Shown: positions 22,196-33,172, counted from the first letter of the stretch. The stretch is DNA of 64,000 bases from Hymenopus coronatus (GCA_030762935.1 CM060880.1:13364501-13428500); one strand, 5' to 3'. Program-made: numbers and translations. The notes: a model not told the origin generated them from the sequence alone.

Positions 22196-22659
22196 ATAAG
22201 TGTGGAATATCTTTTGTTGGTGCAGCGCCACCTGAGGTTTTCCTTGAAAGTCAAGTAGGTCACGACTTCATTTGCATCAGCCATGTGGGAATCCTCTGTG
22301 TGTGGAGGACATAATAGGCAGAAAAAGCGTGGTACAGAATGAATCCTAGGGGACTGTATTCTGGTTGCGGCCTAACTGTATAATTCAACAGAAACACGAA
22401 ACAGTTTTTGTATTGCCGTGAGCAAACATTAGCATATGTTGTAGTTAAAAGTCTTTGTATGTACCACTCTCCGTACGTACTCAATTAATTAACTAATTGC
22501 ATTAAAGCTTTTGTGGTTCCTAGCGGTGAAACGGCGCCAAGGTACTCAAAATGTAAACATATGGTGAAAGGCACAGGCAACCAGATCTACAGAAATTAAC
22601 TCGTCTTACCCGTTATACCTTGTGAAGATAAATATATATACAGACAATAACATATTGAC
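22196..22659. other. Spacer, nothing recognised
   Basis: Two minus-strand frames of 74-76 codons here or overlapping the next repeat show no family features. Confidence 0.35.
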
Positions 22660-22797
22660 TAATTTTTGCTTTCGCTACACATACTATGTAGATAGTGTAT
22701 AGAGAAGGTATTCCATTCCACATTCGATACCAAGAGTTCACCGGAAATAGATGTTTTAGAGTCCCCTGTATTAGAAAAAGCATTTTTGAAAAAGGCG
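22660..22797 (-). mobile_element. HE1 3'-end fragment
   Basis: The full palindrome (GCTACACATACTATGTAGATA and on) and the next 90 bp, to GCATTTTTGAAAAAGGCG, are kept. The sequence then switches to a SINE-B head. Confidence 0.75.
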
Positions 22798-22855
22798 TAA
22801 TGGATACCATACTAACTTCATATACCCAAGGTCGCAAGTTCAAACCCGGTGGTGG
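22798..22855 (+). repeat. SINE-B head only
   Basis: TAATGGATACCATACTAAC through TATACCCAAGGTCGCAAG and TTCAAACCCGGTGGTGGA: the tRNA-like half from just after the A box to the B box, without the body. It is sandwiched between HE1 and SINE-A. Confidence 0.65.
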
Positions 22856-23175
22856 ACTCTACCTATCCAATTCCTGCCCTACACACGGCTTGTGTGAAAA
22901 AAAAAAAATCAATACCAGTTGATAATAATAGTTGGCATTACTATGAATCCTGGGACTTAAAGTACTTACAACATTGTAAGTTGCCATTGGGTTGTCATCT
23001 CAAAATAATCACCATGTGGTTTACTGGGAATCATGCGAGTCAGTTGAGAATTTCAATGCTGTGCCGGCATGTTGCCATGGTAGCTCAGTGGTAGAGGAAC
23101 CGGCTAGAGATCCGTGGTTCAAATCCCGGCTATGGCATTGAATTTTTCAGTTTGACTCTACCTATCCAACGTATG
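22856..23175 (+). repeat. SINE-A, complete unit with direct-repeat ends
   Basis: It begins CTCTACCTATCCAATTCCTG and ends GACTCTACCTATCCAA, so the same motif flanks the unit. Between them are CCTACACACGGCTTGTGTG, TATGAATCCTGGGACTTAAA, CATGCGAGTCAGTTGAGAA, and the tRNA-like head. The head reads GCCATGGTAGCTCAGTGG (A box) and GTGGTTCAAATCCCGGC (B box, about 23116-23132). It shows clear tRNA descent, but part of the D/anticodon region is short. A 26-base T-run follows. Confidence 0.75.

Positions 23176-23201
<26 letters not shown>
23176..23201 (+). repeat. Poly(T) run
   Basis: A long homopolymer just after SINE-A. It could be the poly(A) tail of a minus-strand insertion or slippage. Confidence 0.7.
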
Positions 23202-23206
<5 letters not shown>

Positions 23207-24306
23207 AGATCAATTGAAGACAAGAATATCAAGGAAGAAGGAATATTATAGCACATGGAGCTAATTATAGATATGAATTCCAGTACGTATTGTAACAAAG
23301 TATCTTCATTTCCTCAAACGTTAGTTATAATAAAGGTTTCAGTTGCACTATCTCCAAAGTACACTGTTCAAGCCTATCAGCTCCGCTTATATACCTCTCG
23401 ATGACGTGCTAAGAAATTTCCAGAAGTAGAGGACTTGAACCTAGTGTGTCCGTCGATGGCATACGTGTTTACTCATGCATGTGTGACAATGGGTCGAGCA
23501 TGGAAAGGAAGCCGCCGGCAATAATTCACGGGACAAGGTATAAGTGCTTAGTTTGGGGCGGTAGCGGGGTTACAGGTTCGTATCCCGGGTGCAGGTTTTG
23601 GGTATTCGGAATGGTGTCGATTTGTGGGTGCCCTAGCTCATGATTTTTACTAGCATGGAAACTCTTTCAGGGTGTGGTACGACACAAGTGCTTTATTCAA
23701 TTTGTTCGGCCTTTTTCCGCCGTCGAACACACACGCATTTCTCTTAATTTTCTCTTGTGAAACTGTACTTTATGCGACCGCGACTATTGTTACTTATTAG
23801 TTTTGATATCGCCCGTACTCTGGGCTGTATTACAATAACTATTTTCTTCACAACTAAAGGTAGCCTTTTCGGCTCCACCACGGACCCTAAATATTACATC
23901 TTGGTTCTGCCGATGTTCTGCGCCTAGTGCCTCAAAAGGTTCCCCAGACCAACGGGAGCATTGTTTTCTCTTCCGTTATGTTCCCTTCGGGCAGTGTCCT
24001 CTCATCCCCTTCGGTTCACTGTCCTACCCTCTTAACGGTATTTTCGGGGTCGTTGGCCGGCTCGTGACAGCTCGGTTACTTATACGTGTTTGAAATCTTT
24101 CTTCCCTGCCCAGTTTCAATGTACATTTATATTTCCCTTGTAAGTATAATTTATATTATTAGCTATGATTTAAATTTCCTCTTTAGCCCCGGGGAAAAAT
24201 ATGTACTGTCTCAAGTTTCAGAATGAAAAATAAAAAGGAACGCGAAGATCAGAATGGGGAATCGCTGCAAACCAACACAAGCATTGAAGAGTAAAACAAG
24301 GGGGAA
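23202..24306. other. Unassigned stretch
   Basis: About 1.1 kb without HE1. A B-box-like GGTTCGTATCCCGGG at 23574-23588 in a GC-richer patch suggests one more decayed tRNA-derived head. No coding family recognised. Confidence 0.35.
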
Positions 24307-25056
24307 AAATGTATTCCATTCACATGACCTTCTCTACATATCTGCAACAAAGTATGGTTAAAAAGCTTATTGTTTTATATAGTTCATGCTAATCGAGAAA
24401 AAAAATAGCAGACATTATATTATTACTTGCTTCCTTGTAAGTAGAAGGGAAATAAGGGAGTATCATAGTTTAAAGTGATAGTCTAAAGCTGTTTGCTATG
24501 TGACTGAAGTTCCTTTGTTTGTATGGACAGGAGTTGACACATTCCTGTATGAGCAAAGTATAAGTGTTTTAAAGCTAAAAGCAATAACAAGGAGTATCTA
24601 AAAAACGATCAACTCCACGAAAAAAATGTATATAACATAAATTATGTGTTTTAGCGAGCTCTACAATTTCTATTATTTTTATATTATCTCTTCCGATTTA
24701 CCAGTTATGCAAAATTCCACAAAATTCATCCAGAATAAAGATATCTTCAGAGGCTTTTCCCAGAAATTTTAAGATAAGATACACATTTAATTTTTCTTGT
24801 AAATATATTTAATATAAGATATTTTACTTAAAATCTGTAGATCCATTTTTGAGAAAAAAATGTCCATGTAAAGTGTAGTTTAGGGTGTGGGGGATTTTCT
24901 TGAAAATATTCGTGTCGCATCCTTGGAAGATACTGAACTTTTTTTTTTTTTTTTTTTTTTATTCAGGGGGCTCAAAGCATATATTTGAGGTGAAATCTGG
25001 AATTCGAATTTTTGGGTACATTGCAATACCTTCTATATGTATAGAAAGTAATAAAA
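24307..25056 (+). mobile_element. HE1 element with poly(T)-bridged deletion
   Basis: The 5' end TGTATTCCATTCACATGACC and the body are well kept up to GATACTGAACTT. A run of about 20 T then replaces the dyad, the CA tract and their flanks, and the copy resumes ATTCAGGGGGCTCAAAG, closing ATGTATAGAAAGTAATAA. The deletion joins two naturally T-rich points, which suggests slippage between them. Confidence 0.8.
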
Positions 25057-25544
25057 AGTTTGTGTGTGTGTGTTTGTTTTGGAGGATTTGATTTCGCGAC
25101 AGAATAATGTGTTAGGTGCATCCTAAACCGTGTGCAATTCCAGTTGGGAGACTAAACAAACAAAACTTGTGAAAGCCCCTTCTTCGCTTTTTGGATTACG
25201 TAGCCTGAAGGAATTTCTTTGCTGTAGACGTTAAGGAAATTTCTTATGCAGCTGTAGAAAGTTAAATGAAGGACTAATGTTTGCACTCTCTCTGTCTTCT
25301 GAAGCGGAAGGATTAACTTCCGTCAGACTCAGTAATGACTGAACCGCTCTTCCTTCATCGGAGTAAAATAACTCAATTTAATTTGCTTGGTTTGTCTCCA
25401 TCAAACAGCTGATTGCAGATGTTCGCAAGTCGGCAAGCCAAATTCTGCCTTCATTGGAAATCTTTAACAGAGGTAGTCTGTTTCAAATTAAGTACATTTC
25501 CCCGTCTTTTCTTTCTCTACCAGCTACCCGAAATAGGTAAGAGG
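25057..25544. other. Spacer, nothing recognised
   Basis: No repeat or coding signal. Confidence 0.35.
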
Positions 25545-25640
25545 GCAGGGAACGTACTCCAAACCAAAATTTTCATATCGATATTTCGCTGAAAATACAT
25601 TTTCAGATTCCCTGAACCTTCGTATAAAATATATGTTGAC
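25545..25640 (-). mobile_element. HE1 3' fragment
   Basis: Only the block after the palindrome is kept (CATATCGATATTTCGCTGAA and ACATTTTCAGATTCCCTGAA). It abuts the SINE-A fold-back. Confidence 0.55.
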
Positions 25641-25655
25641 AAATTGTATTGTTTT

Positions 25656-26035
25656 TTCACACAAGTCGTGTTTAGGACAGGAGTTGGATAGGTAGTATCA
25701 GACTGAAAAATGCAATGCCATAGCCGGGCTTTGAGGCACGGATCTCTCGGACTCTAGCCGGTTGCTCTACCACTGAGCTACCATGGCAACATGCCGACTT
25801 AACATTGAATTTCTCAACTGACACGAATGTTTGTCGGTAAACATTGTAAAAATAGTTGACTGTACTATGAATCCTGGGACTTAAGTACATACAACATTGT
25901 AAGTCACCATTGGGGTTGTCATCTCAAAATATATTTCAGATCACCTTGTGGTTTACCGGGAAACATGCGAGTCAGTTGAGAAATTCAATGCTATGCCGGC
26001 ATATTGCCATGGTGCCTCAGTGGGTCTCATCCCTC
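25656..26035. repeat. SINE-A fold-back pair
   Basis: A minus-strand unit (25656-25848) contains the tail, the tRNA head with B box (GGGCTTTGAGG, degenerate) and CTACCACTGAGCTACCATGG. It is followed by a plus-strand unit (25849-26035) that breaks off inside its tRNA head at GGTGCCTCAGTGG. The parts around GTTTACCGGGAAACATGCG and CAGTTGAGAAATTCAATG occur in both arms, giving a hairpin with arms of about 60 nt. Confidence 0.7.
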
Positions 26036-26179
26036 TTACCCTGGAGTCACATAATTTGCAAAGGGTGTGTTTTATTCTAATCCTAAAATGCCAGAATATA
26101 GCAATCCGCTTTTTAAGTATCGAATGTCTCATAACTATTTCTGCAAAGGGCTGTTTGACTAACATGAAGTAGATAGAAG

Positions 26180-27079
26180 CATGAATGAGTGAATAAGTGT
26201 ATTTATTGACATAGCAGTATCATACATTGAGCTTCATCAATCGCACGGGTCCACAGACCTTACGTGCTTTTTCAATACACAAAATAGTAAGCAACATTAA
26301 AAACAACAACGAAGAATTAAAAGAGTAAACACTAAAATAAAAAGAGAAAGATATTCAAATACAGCAATTTAACTTTACAACACAGAGTACACCTTATTCA
26401 GATGCATTAATGTACCCTATTATAAAACACAAGAGAAATGTATACACATAATATATAAAACTACAACACAACAATGACGTAAGCATGACATAAAATATAT
26501 TTATGTAAAAAACTATAATCAGTTTTGTTTACTTATTCTTATTGCCCCTTCCGCTCTTCTGCCTTCTCAGATCTCAGCTGTTATGCCTTAAGTATAAATT
26601 TACCTAGCCCGCCCGCGTCTCCCGTGCCTGCCAGTAACGTCCAACATGCTTCTAGCTCTATTTTCGCGGTGGTAAAGGATTGCGATAAATATTTTTCCCT
26701 CTATTTCCTCCGTACCCCTACATCTTGCCAAGATATGGGTCCATGACTCTTCTTCCTCGCAAATGAAACAGATTCCCATACCATTCTCATCAGTAACTTT
26801 TATCATCCTCCATGCTCCTAGTCTAATCCACGCGAGCCCCTCTCTAGTGAGTTTGGTACCTGTTTTGGTGTATTGCTGCATACCACACTCCGATTTTAGC
26901 CCAGACTGTATTTCCAATGAAACTTTCTCCGTACATTGCGCAATTATTTGCTGTCTGTCAATATCATAGAGGAGGTTCTTAAATGTTCTCCAAATACTCC
27001 GTCTGTTTGCCTGCCCCGCCATCCAAATGGTTTCCAAGCCTTTCTTTAATTGTGATGCCCACGTTGAATTACCTTCCAT
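26180..27079 (-). pseudogene. Non-LTR retrotransposon 3' end with CCHC motif
   Basis: The minus strand encodes a 159-codon open stretch (27079-26600). It contains TREGLAWIRLGAWRMIKV and then CFICEEEESWTHILARC, a CX2CX7HX4C arrangement. This zinc-knuckle pattern follows the reverse transcriptase in many arthropod non-LTR elements, where it commonly reads CRxCG...HIL..C. There is no reverse transcriptase domain in frame upstream, so this is a 5'-truncated copy whose ATG is fortuitous. Downstream on the minus strand (26599 to about 26190) is AT-rich sequence, probably the 3' UTR, containing GAAGCTCAATGTATGATAC near 26240. That resembles the GAGCTCAATGACATC end of the LINE at 6326. Clade unresolved. 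Confidence 0.7.
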
Positions 27080-27580
27080 TCACAACGTACTCATTCGTAA
27101 GAATATGTTGTAAAAGTGAATAAACAGAAGTGCCAAAAGAAACACCTGGGGTTTTCTTGATGTGAGGTTTTACCTTTATCATGCAAGAGGCATAACGCAA
27201 CGTTAAAGGTCACGTGTGAAACCACGCCGCCTCGGGGGGGGGGCGGCCGTCAACCAGGACGACGTACTGTTTGAAAGCTTATTCATTCCTAATTCAGTAG
27301 AGGTTTTTGCCTCCTCGTTTTCCGATATCCGTTGAAACAAAAGTTGTTTACGGTACTCACATGAGGAGCAGCCAGTACGTATTGATCGAACGGTTGCTTC
27401 ATCGCCTTCTTCTCTTATATACTTACTCTTCTTTGTTTCGCCCGCTCCTACGAATGGAGGAGGCATCTGGCGAATTTCTGTCAAGAGCTGGACGCGGAGC
27501 TCCTTCGACAAGGCCCATATGTTCAATAGGGAGATACAAAATGTAAATAAGACGCGGCTGAGAATATCAAAACAGATATA
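27080..27580. other. Spacer with a G/C-run patch
   Basis: A (G)9 stretch and a GC-rich patch near 27230-27250. The 173-codon minus frame (27203-27724) and the 79-codon plus frame overlap each other and extend into HE1, so I do not credit them. Confidence 0.35.
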
Positions 27581-28276
27581 ACAAATCTGATGTGTTCCAT
27601 TCACATAACTTTTTCTACATCTCTGCAACAAATTATTGTTAAAAAGTTCGAAGTTCCTTTGTTTGTATGGACAGCATTTGACAAAATTCCTGTATGAGAA
27701 AAGTATAAGTGTTTTAAACCTCAAATATTAACAAGGAATATATCAAAAAACGGGTAACTCCACGAAAAAAAAATGTTATAACATAGCTTCTGTGTTTTAA
27801 CGAGCTCTACAATTTTTGTATAGTAGGTTTTTTTGTCTACCTCTTACTGTTTACTAGTTATGCAAAATTCCGCAAAATTCATCCAGAATAAAGATGTCTC
27901 CTCAGAGGCTATAACCAGAAAACATAAGATATACATTTTGTTTGTCATGTAAATATCTTTAATATATAATATTTTAATTAAAAACCGTTAGTCATTTTTG
28001 ACGAAATCAACATTTTCGAAAATTATCCCATGTAAAGTGTAGTTGGGGTAGGGGGAATTTCTTGAAAATCTTGGTGTCGCATACTTGGAAGATACCAAAC
28101 TTAAATACCAAGTTCTTTTCATTTTTGAGTTATGCTGTCCACAGCCACACACGGGCCTTTTTTAAAAATGCATTTTTTAATTCAAGGGCACCCAAAACAT
28201 GTATTCCCGGTATCGAATTTTGGGTGCAATGTAATACCTTCTCTATACGATAGGTACATACTACTTGTAGAGAAAG
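27581..28276 (+). mobile_element. HE1 element with 5' internal deletion
   Basis: The start AATCTGATGTGTTCCATTCA is close to consensus. After GTTAAAAAGTTC it jumps to GAAGTTCCTTTGTTTG, losing about 150 bp. The 3' palindrome is imperfect (ATACGATAGGTACATACTACT) but the closing TTGTAGAGAAAGTAAAAA is kept. The CA tract is nearly absent (CACAGCCACACACG). Confidence 0.8.
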
Positions 28277-28435
28277 TAAAAACAATTCTTATTTTGTCAA
28301 TTTCTGCTATCACCGGAAATATGTGCTTCGAGGTACCTCAATGACAAAAAACCACGTCTGTACAGCATAACTGGAAAAGGAAATGTACAAATATTAAACT
28401 TTATATTTAACAACTTTGAACTGGTAATCAGAAAA
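28277..28435. other. Short spacer with a 3'-end echo
   Basis: It includes CACCGGAAATATGTGCTTCG, a scrap of the HE1 3' region. Otherwise unassigned. Confidence 0.35.
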
Positions 28436-28760
28436 AAATCGAATGTGTTCCATTCACTTGACTTTCCCCGTAACTCTGTAACAAATGTTTGTTAAAACAC
28501 TTAGTCTTCATGCTAATCGAGATAAACACTAGTACAAACGGTCTTATTACTTAGTTCCTTATAAGTAGAAGGGAATAAGGGAATACACTAGGCTATAGCG
28601 ATGGTCATTTCTTTTTAAAGCTCTTGCTGTGTGATTGAAATCCGTTCTGTTTGCATGGCCAGAGGTTGACAAATTCCCGTATGAGAAAAATGTAAGTGTT
28701 TTAAAACTGAAACCAATAACAAGGAACATATCGGAAATGGTCAACTCCACGAAAAATGTT
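28436..28760 (+). mobile_element. HE1 5' fragment
   Basis: It runs from TCGAATGTGTTCCATTCACT to GGTCAACTCCACGAAAAATG, about the first third of the element, then meets a minus-strand piece. Confidence 0.7.
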
Positions 28761-28910
28761 CATGGTGTGTCTGTGGACAGCATAGCTCAAAAACCGAAAG
28801 GCTGTTAAATACCAAACTTAGTGTTTATGCTTAATATATTCCAAGTATATGAACGAAGATCTTCAAGAAAATGTCCACCCCCTAACTACCCTTAACCTTT
28901 ACATGGAACG
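28761..28910 (-). mobile_element. HE1 internal fragment
   Basis: It covers GTGTGTCTGTGGACAGCATAG, the dyad block, and CTAACTACCCTTAACC, stopping at ACATGGAACG where the next copy begins. Confidence 0.65.
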
Positions 28911-29806
28911 TTTTTACTTTCTCTAGCCCCGTATGTACAATGTACATAGGGATAGAGAAGTATTGCATTCCACCCAAAAATACGATGTCGGGATTTCACC
29001 GGAAATACATGTTTTAGGACCCCCTGAATCCAAAAAAAAGTATTTCCAGAAAAAGGTCCGTGTGTGTGTGTGTCTGTGAACACGATAACTCAAAAATGAA
29101 AAGTAGCTAAAATACCAAACTTGGTATTTAAGTTCAGTATCTTCCTGGGATGCGACACGAAGATTTTGAGAAAAATCCCCCCACCCCAAACTACCCTTTA
29201 CGTGGAACTTTTTTCGAAAATTTTGATTTTCTTAAAAATGGCTCTAACGATTTTGATTAAAATATCGTATATTAAAGATATTTACCTGACAAATAAAATG
29301 TATATCTTGAATTTTCTGGGAATAGCTTCTAAAGACCTGTTTATTCTGGATGAATTTTGCTTAATTTGACATAACTAATAAACCGTAAGAGATAGACGAA
29401 AACTTATTATACAAAAAATGTAGGCCTGGCAAAAATACACAATTTACGTCATATGCAATTTTTTTTCGTGGAATTTACTGTTTTCGAGGTATTCAGTGTT
29501 ATTAGTATCAGTTGTGAAGTACTTATACTTTTCTCAGAGGGGAGTGTCCGTTTTTCTTTTGTTCTTCTCCTGGCCAAGAAAAGAAGCGATTTGTAATGAC
29601 AATCGCATAACGACAGCTTTTAAAACATTTGACTATCGATTTAGCCTAGTGTATTCCCTTATTTTCTTCCTACTTATACGGAACTAAGTAATAAGAACAT
29701 TGTGCTGAATACCGCGATTAACAAGGTGCAGAAAGAAGAATAATCTTATGTAAGAAGTTTGTAGAACGGCTAGAGAAAGTCATGTGAGTGTAACACATCA
29801 GATTTT
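28911..29806 (-). mobile_element. HE1 element, full length
   Basis: The palindrome end (TTTTTACTTTCTCTAGCCCC, GTATGTACAATGTACATAGG) has the stem rebuilt with compensating differences: both arms differ from consensus yet still pair. The internal tract is (GT)8 near 29063-29078. The 5' end GCTAGAGAAAGTCATGTGAG and CACATCAGATTTTT leads straight into another HE1 piece of the same strand. Confidence 0.85.
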
Positions 29807-30397
29807 TGAAAATGTTGTTTTTCTCAAAAATGGCTATAACGATATTGATTAGAATACCGTACGTTAAAAATATTTACATTACAAATAAAATGTATATCTT
29901 GGATTTTCTGGGAGTACCTTCTGAATACCTCTTTATTTCGGATTAATTTTGCTGAATTTTGCATAACTGGCAAACCATAAGAGACAGACAAAAACTGTAG
30001 ATCTTGTTGAAGTACATAATTTAAGTCGTATAAGTACTTTTTTGTGGAGTTGACCGTTTCAGAGATATTTGTTGTTATTGGCTTCAGTTTTAAACTACTT
30101 TACTTGTTTTCAAACGGGAAGTCACCTTTCGTTTCATCTCTCTTGTTTTACTGCTGAGCATGCAAAGTGAACCAAGCTTGCAATTAATTCACATAGCGAC
30201 CGGCTTTTAAAGGATTTGACTATCGCTTTAGCTTAGTGTACTCCCTTATTTCCTTTCTTCTTGCAAGGAAGCAATTAGTAAGACAATTTCTGCTAATGTT
30301 TATGTTGATTAGCATGAAGTAGATAAAATAATATTCTTTTGTATGTGGAAAAGCTAGAGAAAGCCAAGTGAATGGAACACATCAGATTTTATAACCG
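29807..30397 (-). mobile_element. HE1 5' two-thirds, directly abutting the previous copy
   Basis: It starts in the TTTTTCTCAAAAATGGCTATA block and runs to GCTAGAGAAAGCCAAGTGAA and CACATCAGATTTTA. No spacer separates it from its neighbour. Confidence 0.75.
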
Positions 30398-31044
30398 TTA
30401 CTTTTTGATCATCCCCACTTAAGCTCCTAGACATTCTAACTATTGCGTCTTCCTGTATTAAGTCTCCCGCCCCCCCCCCCCCCCTCGAAGGAACCCAAGC
30501 AATAAATTTGCCCAACATCTGTCCCGAGAAGTAACAGCTCTATAAAAATAAAACGCTTCAGCACATAACTAGGATTAAAGTTTTCGCCGGCTATTACAGT
30601 GTAAATTCCACCAGGGACCTAATAAATTTACCACCCTATCACAGAGTGTTAAATCCCGGAGTACCAACATGAACTGTGCTTACGTCCGTGGCGATAAGTT
30701 TGGATTTATGTAATGCGGCCCTTCAGCTCGGCTTCACTAAAGAGTTTTTAATTCGTGAGGTTGAATTAAAATATTCAATTCTTCCCCTGGATACACAGCT
30801 TTCTTCTTTCAAAATTAATCGCATGTTTTGAAATCTAAATCCGCAAATATGGTCATTTGGATGCCAAAATGTTTCGTTTAAATCGCCGCGTACAAATTTA
30901 ATGCAAATAGCGCGTGAACATTTAAAATCACCGGCTTGTTTTCTTACTGCTTTAAACTGCTACCCATGATTTCGTTTACGCTTAATTTCTTTCATATTTT
31001 CGGTTTTTATATATACAGAAACATTCGTGATGAGTTTACTTTTA
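30398..31044. other. Unassigned stretch with C-run
   Basis: A run of about 15 C near 30470-30484. No coding family or known repeat. Confidence 0.35.
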
Positions 31045-31688
31045 GCTTTATAAGTTCCTTTGTTTGTGTGGACAGGAGTTAACAAATTCCGGTATGAGAA
31101 AAGCATAAGTTTTTCAAAGCTGAAACGAGGAATATCTCAAAAACGATCAACTCCACGAAAAAAATGTATGTGACATAAATTGTGTCTTTTATCGGAATCT
31201 ACATTTTTGGGTAGTAAGTTTTTTTCTATCTCTTATGGTTTAGCAGGTATGCAAAGTTCAATAAAAATCATCCAGAATAAATTTGTCTTCAGAGGCTATT
31301 CCCAGAAAATTCAAGATATAAATTGTGTTTGGCATGTAAATATCTTAAATATAATAGATTTTAATCAAAATCGTTACAGCCATTTTTGAAAAAATCAAAA
31401 TTTAAGAAACAATGTTCCATGTATAGGGTAGTTGGGGTGGGGGGATTTTCTTGGAAGATATCAAACTTAAATACCAAGTTTGGTATTTAACGGTATTTTC
31501 GTTTTTGAGCTATGCTGTCCATACACACACACTCACTCACAGGGACCTTTTTCCAAAGATGCATTTTTTGGATTCAGCGGGACCAAAAACACATATTTCC
31601 GGTGAAATCTCGGTATGGAATTTTTGCGTGCATTACAATACCTTCTCTATTCACTATGTACATAGTACGTGTAGAGAATGTAAAAATA
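31045..31688 (+). mobile_element. HE1 element, 5' truncated
   Basis: It starts at TAAGTTCCTTTGTTTGTGTG and is then continuous to the palindrome and GTGTAGAGAATGTAAAAA. The two plus-strand frames of 96 and 68 codons (31451 and 31512 onward) are the recurring HE1 frames. Confidence 0.75.
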
Positions 31689-32099
31689 AATGGTACTTTA
31701 ATGCGTCTTTATTCCTAGTTTTTAACGCGTGGAAGAAATAAAAATGGCCTATGTGGTGCGCACAAAAGACACAAAGAAAACAGTGCAAGCAACATAACAC
31801 GCTAAGCGTTCCTCGACAACAAAGTTTTAATTAGCAAGTTTACAGATTCTGATGGAGCACAATAATTAATGCTAGAGGTAGCGTAAGACTGTGATAACTA
31901 CAGCGAGAGCAAGTATCGACCTGTTTGGTCTTCTTTTGTTGCAGCGCTCTTGTTATCGATGTTACTTTAGCGGTACTAATTCGGTAAACTGTGTCCTCCC
32001 ACAACAATACAGCTAAATTGTCTGTACAGTCCCAACTAAAAGTGGGTCACGTTTGTTGCGAAACATGCAGTGGCGTGCATTCTATAGGACATTTTTATT
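31689..32099. other. Spacer, nothing recognised
   Basis: No repeat block or coding signal. Confidence 0.35.
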
Positions 32100-32420
32100 T
32101 TATAATTTATTTATTTAAAGACACTTTATAACAACAAAGGTCATCAGCGACCATTCTTACATATCAAGACAATGTATATACAACATTTGTGATATCTTCA
32201 TTAACTTGATAATTTCGGTGGTGTTAAAAATGGAATACAGATCACTCTTGAGGTTTAAGTTCCTTCTGTCGTTCAGTAAAACAGGGCACTCGAGGATAAG
32301 TTGATATGTTGGTACGACTGGATCATTGGTTGTTTTCTTCAACAGATAACCATGGCTGAGGTTGAAGTGGCCGATATTTTAGATTTGTTAAACATAATCA
32401 TGGACCACAATGAATTTTCA
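32100..32420 (-). pseudogene. Jockey-like LINE, RNase H C-terminal end
   Basis: On the minus strand from about 32375, frames near each other read FGHFNLSHGYLLKK, then LECPVLLNDRRNLNLKSDL, then IIKLMKISQM. This parallels the end of Jockey-type LINE proteins, which typically carry an I-G-H-T..L-T-H-.YLL stretch, an (L/E)CP.....R..L stretch and a final K(L/F)LK helix. The usual CxxC of that region is not seen, and upstream coding sequence is absent. The copy is therefore a short 3' relic, with an AT-rich 3' tail at 32100-32160. Confidence 0.6.
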
Positions 32421-33066
32421 CGGTATTTAGTACCTAAATTTCCGGGAAAATATACCGTATACTCTTCGTCAATATGCTGCTTTTTAAAATAAAATATTTA
32501 GGTGTGTAAAAGTCTATGATGTATTAAATTACTAAAAATCTAAACCCAGAACTATACTTTGCATTAAAAAAACGCAATTTAGATATTTCTTCTCAACCTT
32601 CAAACAGCGTATATATTATATAAGTATATAAAATGAAAAAAATTACATCATTAACATTTTAAAGGGGCGAAAACCTAAGAGAACAGTCTTTCGAGAAAGA
32701 TTGCCCTAGATCTTCTGGTACCAACCTCTAAATCCAGTGATTTCGGTCTGAACTTTCGGAGGGGTTGGTTTTTTTGTTCAGCCAAAATTATTCCCTATCC
32801 TTCTTAGAGATTGAAGGTATGGACGAGACCCTGAAGATTACATAAATAGAACTCAAATATTAACATAATATAAACGAGTGAGCAGCTGTACAAAATTGTG
32901 AATATAATCTTAAGATGTTAATTACTGCATATAAATAGGGGAGGGGGGAGTTCGAGAAAATGAAGTTTAATACTTCACGCACCTACCTTAACACGTCTGT
33001 TTAATTGTGCGTTTTGGGCACAAAGGTAAAACCATAATTATTTTGTTATTTTAAAATGGTTCATTT
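32421..33066. other. Spacer, nothing recognised
   Basis: A purine-rich GGGGAGGGGGGAG patch near 32938-32952. Otherwise AT-rich. Confidence 0.35.
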
Positions 33067-33172
33067 TAATTCAGGAGACCACAAAACGTATATTTCCAGT
33101 GACATTTTGGTATTGGATTTTTGAGTGGAGTGCAATTGGTCCTCTATATTATATATGGTAGAGAAACTGATA
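33067..33172 (+). mobile_element. HE1 3' fragment
   Basis: ATTCAGGAGACCACAAAACG, ATTTCCAGTGACATTTTGG and a collapsed palindrome (CCTCTATATTATATATGG) closing TAGAGAAACTG. Confidence 0.55.

Noticed and set aside
22856..23140. Functional tRNA gene at the TAGCTCAGTGGTAGAG...GGTTCAAATCC stretch
   Set aside because: A and B boxes are good, but the cloverleaf is incomplete and the same sequence is dispersed as part of SINE-A.
27203..27724. 173-codon minus-strand frame, the longest listed
   Set aside because: It starts in HE1 5' sequence and crosses into unassigned DNA, and it is overlapped by a plus-strand frame. No family signature.
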